Source: Bacteroidaceae bacterium (GTDB lineage: Bacteria > Bacteroidota > Bacteroidia > Bacteroidales > Bacteroidaceae). Taken from it: a stretch of 64,000 bases of DNA. Position 1 is the first letter of the stretch, and the number at the start of each line of letters is the position of its first letter. Both the position numbers and the translations under genes were made by a program. Shown piece by piece: positions 59,873-64,000 of the stretch. Where the stretch lies: positions 1 to 64,000 of the forward strand of contig JAFTAJ010000037.1 in assembly GCA_017458585.1 (NCBI GenBank), written 5' to 3'. The notes beneath the pieces were generated by a model, which saw nothing but the letters and a program-made list of their open reading frames with translations, made no database searches and was not told the DNA's origin.

Positions 59873-62038
59873 ATGGCACGTAAAACATTTAATAATATCG
59901 ATATCTTCGCCGGAATTCAGGCGAAGAATGGAAAGGATTGGCAGAAGGAGCAAGGCATTACCGCCAATTGGAAGACTCCTGAGCAGATTGATATCCAGCC
60001 CGTATATACTCGCGAAGACCTTGAGGGCATGGAGCATCTTGACTTTGCAGCCGGCATCCCGCCGTTCCTGCGTGGTCCCTACAGCATGATGTACCCCTTC
60101 CGCCCGTGGACTATTCGTCAGTACGCCGGTTTCTCCACCGCAGAGGAGAGTAACGCTTTTTATCGCCGTAACTTGGCCAGTGGTCAGAAGGGTCTGTCCG
60201 TAGCCTTCGACCTCCCCACCCACCGTGGTTACGACCCCGACAATGAGCGCGTGGTCGGCGACGTGGGTAAGGCAGGTGTGAGCATCTGTTCGCTCGAGAA
60301 TATGAAGGTGCTCTTCGCAGGTATCCCCCTCAGCAAGATGTCCGTATCGATGACGATGAACGGCGCCGTGCTGCCCATCCTCGCCTTCTACATCAACGCC
60401 GGCCTTGAGCAGGGCGCTAAGCTGGAAGAGATGGCTGGTACCATCCAGAACGATATCCTCAAGGAGTTTATGGTGCGCAACACCTATATCTATCCGCCCG
60501 CATTCTCGATGAAGATTATTGCCGACATCTTTGAGTTCACCTCGCAGAACATGCCTAAATTTAACAGCATCTCCATCTCAGGCTACCACATGCAGGAGGC
60601 TGGTGCCACCGCTGACATTGAGCTGGCCTACACCCTGGCCGACGGTATCGACTACCTCCGCGCCGGTGTGAACGCAGGCATTGATGTTGATGCCTTCGCT
60701 CCGCGCCTCAGCTTCTTCTGGGCCATCGGTGTGAACCACTTCATGGAGATTGCCAAGATGAGGGCAGGCCGTCTGCTCTGGGCAAAGATTGTGAAGAGCT
60801 TCGGTGCCAAGAATCCCAAGTCGATGGCACTGCGTACCCACTCGCAGACCTCTGGCTGGAGCCTCACCGAGCAGGATCCGTTCAACAACGTGGGACGTAC
60901 CTGTATCGAAGCTATGGCTGCCGTGCTGGGTCACACTCAGAGCCTCCACACCAACGCTCTCGACGAGGCTATCGCGCTGCCTACCGACTTCTCGGCACGT
61001 ATTGCACGTAATACCCAGATTTATATCCAGAACGAGACACAAGTCTGCAAGCACATCGACCCGTGGGCAGGCTCCTACTATGTGGAGAAACTGACCGACG
61101 AGCTGGCTCGCAAGGCTTGGGCACACATCGAGGAGATAGAGAGCCTCGGCGGTATGGCTAAGGCCATCGAGACGGGCGTGCCTAAGATGCGTATCGAGGA
61201 GGCCGCTGCCCGCACACAGGGTCGTATCGACACCGGCAAGCAGATTATCATCGGTATCAACAAGTATCGTCTTGAGCATGAGGATCCTATCGACATCCTT
61301 GAGGTGGACAACACCGCAGTGCGCAAGCAGCAGGAGGCTGCCCTGGCCGACCTGCGCGGCAAGCGCGACGAGGCTGCCTGCAAGGCTGCCCTGGAGGAGA
61401 TAACCAAGTGTGTTCAGGAATTTGCCGACGGCAAGAAGAGCGAGAACAACTTGCTCGCCCTCGCAGTGAAGGCTGCAAGCCTCCGTTGCACCCTCGGCGA
61501 GATCAGCGATGCCTGCGAGGCTGTCGTGGGACGATACAAAGCAGTAATCAAAACTATTAGCAACGTGTATTCATCAGAGAGCAAGACTGACGACACCTTC
61601 AAGGAAGCGCGCCGTCTCACCGAAGAGTTTGCAAAGCGCGAGGGCCGCAGGCCGCGTATCATGATAGCCAAGATGGGCCAGGACGGTCACGACCGTGGCG
61701 CCAAGGTGGTAGCTACCGGCTACGCCGACTGTGGCTTTGACGTGGACATGGGTCCGCTCTTCCAGACTCCCGCCGAGTCTGCACGCCAGGCTGTGGAGAA
61801 CGACGTTGACGCTCTCGGCGTCAGCTCATTGGCAGCAGGCCACAAGACGCTCATCCCCGCTGTTATCGAGGAACTGAAGAAGCTGGGCCGCGAGGATATC
61901 GTGGTCACCGCCGGCGGTGTTATTCCCGTCAACGACTACGACTTCCTCTACAAGGCAGGCGTGGCCGCCATCTTCGGCCCTGGCACTCCCGTCACCTACT
62001 CCGCGGTAGAGTTGATGAAGATACTGCTCGGCGAATAG
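59873..62038 (+). CDS. mutB: Methylmalonyl-CoA mutase large (alpha) subunit, B12-binding
   Basis: MutB is the catalytic adenosylcobalamin-dependent subunit. The 721-aa protein has the substrate barrel ([58 protein letters not shown], shown partly) and a C-terminal B12 domain with the motif [23 protein letters not shown]604, H606 and G609 form DxHxxG, the histidine binding cobalt. It continues [19 protein letters not shown] and ends at [17 protein letters not shown]. It follows mutA by 3 bases and ends at a clear terminator. Its cofactor is imported by the btu locus 10 kb away. Confidence 0.97.
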   Translation: MARKTFNNIDIFAGIQAKNGKDWQKEQGITANWKTPEQIDIQPVYTREDLEGMEHLDFAAGIPPFLRGPYSMMYPFRPWTIRQYAGFSTAEESNAFYRRNLASGQKGLSVAFDLPTHRGYDPDNERVVGDVGKAGVSICSLENMKVLFAGIPLSKMSVSMTMNGAVLPILAFYINAGLEQGAKLEEMAGTIQNDILKEFMVRNTYIYPPAFSMKIIADIFEFTSQNMPKFNSISISGYHMQEAGATADIELAYTLADGIDYLRAGVNAGIDVDAFAPRLSFFWAIGVNHFMEIAKMRAGRLLWAKIVKSFGAKNPKSMALRTHSQTSGWSLTEQDPFNNVGRTCIEAMAAVLGHTQSLHTNALDEAIALPTDFSARIARNTQIYIQNETQVCKHIDPWAGSYYVEKLTDELARKAWAHIEEIESLGGMAKAIETGVPKMRIEEAAARTQGRIDTGKQIIIGINKYRLEHEDPIDILEVDNTAVRKQQEAALADLRGKRDEAACKAALEEITKCVQEFADGKKSENNLLALAVKAASLRCTLGEISDACEAVVGRYKAVIKTISNVYSSESKTDDTFKEARRLTEEFAKREGRRPRIMIAKMGQDGHDRGAKVVATGYADCGFDVDMGPLFQTPAESARQAVENDVDALGVSSLAAGHKTLIPAVIEELKKLGREDIVVTAGGVIPVNDYDFLYKAGVAAIFGPGTPVTYSAVELMKILLGE

Positions 62039-62049
62039 GCCGCAGCGCA

Positions 62050-62097
62050 ATAATAAAAGGTGGGACTTCTCAATGGAAGCCCCACCTTATTTATTAT
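62050..62097. terminator. Terminator between mutB and PKD/LamG gene
   Basis: AAGGTGGGACTTC pairs with GAAGCCCCACCTT (one mismatch), loop TCAATG, flanked by ATAATAA and TTATTAT tracts on both sides. It can end mutAB on the plus strand and the convergent gene on the minus strand. Confidence 0.82.
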
Positions 62098-62107
62098 TAT
62101 AGATGCA

Positions 62108-64000
62108 CTATTTTATCTCTACCTTAGTGCCGTTCACGATGTAGATGCCCTTGGGCAATTGACCTTTGACCTTTGACCGTTGACCATTGACCTTGCGCCC
62201 GTGGATATCGTAAACTAGAGAGTTCGAAAGTTCGAGAGTACGAGAGTTACTTTCTATTCTCTGTTCCCTATTCTCTATTCCTGTCACATCGTCGGGGGTG
62301 CTGGCAAGTATCTCCGAGGGTAGGCGGGTGAGACTGAAGGCGGTGATGGCGGAGTTGCTGTAGGCAGGCAGATTGTAGAGCACGCTGAGGGTGACCTCTG
62401 TCTCGTGAGGCACAGTGAAGGTGACATTGCCGTGGTTGAGTGGTGCGGTGGCAAGTGCTGTACCGATATTCTCAAGTGTGGCTGGCGCGGTTCCCATGGT
62501 GGCCACGAGCAGACAGTCTTCGGTGTTGTCAGTAGTGTTGCTCTGAGCACAGAAGCGATAGACGCCTGTGGGCAGAGTGACAGTCTGATAGAGACTCTTG
62601 TCAACGCCGTCGGAGGAGAATCCAGCCCACGATGTAGTGAAAGCGAGAGTGCTGCCGTCTGTGGTGTTGACAAATACTCCCGACTCCTCGGTGGGCAGAA
62701 TGTCGCCCTGCCAAGTGGAGGTGGCGGTGCCATGCTCAAGGGCAGCTCCAGTGGAGACAGCCGTTGAGGTATGGAGGAAGGGTGCCTGATAATTGGTGAG
62801 ATACTGCGAGGTGATGTCGGTCTCGTCACCGATGGTGGAGGGAGTGTTGATGCTGAGACTGAATACACCGTCAGACTTTACATAGTTGGTGCCAATGGCC
62901 GACTGGAAACCAGCGAGGGTGCCGTGGGCAGCGTTAGAGGTCTCGTCCTTAGCAGTGGTGCTGATTTCGTCGAACTTATAGTAAACGAGCAGTTTGTCGC
63001 TGGACTCTGCGGTAGCGATATCGGTAATGGGATCGTTGCAGATGGAGGGCAGATTCTCTTCTTTGAAACCATTGCCCCAGATACGCAACTCGTCGATGTT
63101 GGCAGCCATAGAGGTGTTCTCGCCTCCAATCACGAGGTCGTCCCATGCGGGACTGGCGAGGATGGGCGAGAAGGAAGCCATCTGCTTGCCGTCGCGGAAG
63201 AGATAGAGGCGCGAGCCAGAGAGGGAGATGGCATAGTGGTGCCACTCGTTGCGGATAACGAAACCCTCGGGCGATACAACACTCTTATTGTTGACGGTGA
63301 CGGTCATGATGCCCTTGGCATCGGTGGCGACGGCGAACACTCCATTGGAGGTGCGCATAGCTCCTGCGTTGAGTTGCATCGACGGATTCATCCACCACTC
63401 CACGGTGAACTTGGCAGTGCGTGCAGGGAATGGTGAGGGAATGGTGAGCGACTCTGCCTTGTTGCGGAAGTAGAGTCCGGTCTTGGAACGTGTGCTGCAT
63501 ACGCAGAGCGCATCGGTGAGAGCGGAGGACGAGCCTGTCTCGCTGTCGGTAAGAGTGATATCGTAGCGCCCTACTGCCGTGGGAACGAAGGTGGAGGAGC
63601 CTCCGAGGATGAGCGTGCGGCTTTTGTCGTTAGATATGGTCCATACGAGGTTGGCGGAATCGGCTCCGCTGGCTTCTATGAGTTCGATGGTCTCACCGGG
63701 TAGCACCACGTTGGGTTCTACCTGGAAAGCCATGTTGCGCACTCCAGAGCTGACGGTGATGTCTTTGCTCATGGTCACGGTGCCGGTAGCGTTGGTGGCG
63801 GTGAGAGTGACAGTGTAAGTGCCGTCGGCGGGATAGGAGGCGGTGGCATTGTAGGTGGTCTGCGTCTGGTCGCCAGTGGATCCGGGTAGGCTCCACTTGT
63901 AAGTGGTGGCGATGCCGTCGGAGTGATTGATCAGTGAGACGGTAGCTCCGGCGGAACGGTCGGGCTGATAGATATCGAAGTCGATAGTGGGCAGGTCTGC
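62108..64000 (-). CDS. PKD and LamG-type secreted protein, N-terminus outside window
   Basis: The frame stays open to the window edge, so the start is missing. The visible 630 residues contain a PKD-like domain (TYKWSLPGSTGDQTQTTYN ... YPADGTYTVTLTATNATG), a second Ig-like part (VEPNVVLPGETIELIEASG), a LamG/concanavalin-like sandwich (FTVEWWMNPSMQLNAGAMR; LRIWGNGFKEENLPSI), and a sandwich with TAFSLTRLPSEIL. The tail KGIYIVNGTKVEIK matches the BspA-like protein. The linker before it (ENREQRIESNSRTLELSNS and VNGQRSKVKGQ) is encoded by short-period repeats. Likely a surface adhesin or glycan-binding protein. Confidence 0.85.
   Translation of the reverse strand, partial: ADLPTIDFDIYQPDRSAGATVSLINHSDGIATTYKWSLPGSTGDQTQTTYNATASYPADGTYTVTLTATNATGTVTMSKDITVSSGVRNMAFQVEPNVVLPGETIELIEASGADSANLVWTISNDKSRTLILGGSSTFVPTAVGRYDITLTDSETGSSSALTDALCVCSTRSKTGLYFRNKAESLTIPSPFPARTAKFTVEWWMNPSMQLNAGAMRTSNGVFAVATDAKGIMTVTVNNKSVVSPEGFVIRNEWHHYAISLSGSRLYLFRDGKQMASFSPILASPAWDDLVIGGENTSMAANIDELRIWGNGFKEENLPSICNDPITDIATAESSDKLLVYYKFDEISTTAKDETSNAAHGTLAGFQSAIGTNYVKSDGVFSLSINTPSTIGDETDITSQYLTNYQAPFLHTSTAVSTGAALEHGTATSTWQGDILPTEESGVFVNTTDGSTLAFTTSWAGFSSDGVDKSLYQTVTLPTGVYRFCAQSNTTDNTEDCLLVATMGTAPATLENIGTALATAPLNHGNVTFTVPHETEVTLSVLYNLPAYSNSAITAFSLTRLPSEILASTPDDVTGIENREQRIESNSRTLELSNSLVYDIHGRKVNGQRSKVKGQLPKGIYIVNGTKVEIK

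Noticed and set aside
58010..60223. A 737-residue open frame antisense to mutA and the start of mutB
   Set aside because: It lies entirely opposite genes with full family motifs; its composition (many Leu, His, Val and Gly from reversed codons) has no domain, and its length is explained by the codon use of the sense strand.

Overview
The window reads as chromosomal DNA of a member of the Bacteroidales. Most genes have Bacteroidota-type promoters (a TAnnTTTG -7 box, sometimes with a TTTG -33 box about 20 bases upstream) rather than strong Shine-Dalgarno sites. Gene content agrees: lgt-mnmG-uvrC-dtd-deoC, speA-argB, hemD-rnpA-yidD, a GH3/SbsA-Ig/DUF3108 cluster, a BtuB/BtuG/BtuF cobalamin locus, BspA-like repeat proteins, and secreted proteins ending in KGIYIxNGxKVxIK. 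A Prevotella-like gut bacterium is plausible, but genus cannot be settled from sequence alone.

Layout. 1-1.45 kb: one small unknown gene and about 1 kb of non-coding DNA holding 21-bp repeats and a candidate structured RNA. 1.47-8.7 kb: ychF, lgt, mnmG, a perfect parS-like palindrome, uvrC, dtd, deoC. 8.7-13.7 kb: polA, a polyprenyl synthase and dprA. 13.8-18.2 kb: two secreted glycosidases (GH29, GH27), a thioesterase, tRNA-Met and a WbqC-like protein. 18.4-27.7 kb: topA, aroK, speA, argB, alkaline phosphatase, an unknown DprA-like protein, metK. 27.7-34.96 kb: LOG-family hydrolase, DUF4271, hemD, rnpA, yidD, GH3, SbsA-Ig lipoprotein, DUF3108. 35.1-44.6 kb: acyl-CoA:acetate CoA-transferase, C1 peptidase, TlpA-like thioredoxin, SGNH hydrolase, MscS channel, cysS. 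44.66-49.4 kb (minus strand): btuB-btuG-btuF behind a cobalamin riboswitch. 49.4-57.9 kb: a long 21-bp repeat array, a small export-type peptide, a frameshifted BspA-like protein, a lone AAA ATPase and a macroglobulin-like envelope protein. 58-62 kb: the two subunits of B12-dependent methylmalonyl-CoA mutase. 62.1-64 kb: a PKD/LamG secreted protein cut by the window edge.

How it fits together. B12 capture (riboswitch, BtuB, BtuG, BtuF), B12-dependent methylmalonyl-CoA mutase and a CoA-transferase fit the succinate-to-propionate fermentation route of gut Bacteroidales. The glycosidases and surface proteins fit a host-associated glycan user. The parS site beside mnmG suggests the window lies in the origin-proximal part of the chromosome.

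The most unusual content is repeat DNA. (1) Degenerate 21-bp-period arrays occur at three non-coding places, in both orientations, one directly behind the btuB promoter. (2) A GC-rich palindromic element (CCCCCT..AGGGGG..GAGGGGGTCT) occurs at least nine times: in spacers, inside the variable region of the riboswitch, and in-frame in three unrelated proteins in the same reading frame, resembling the Rickettsia palindromic elements in behaviour. (3) Short-period repeats fill many gene junctions and also encode signal-peptide cores and protein tails.
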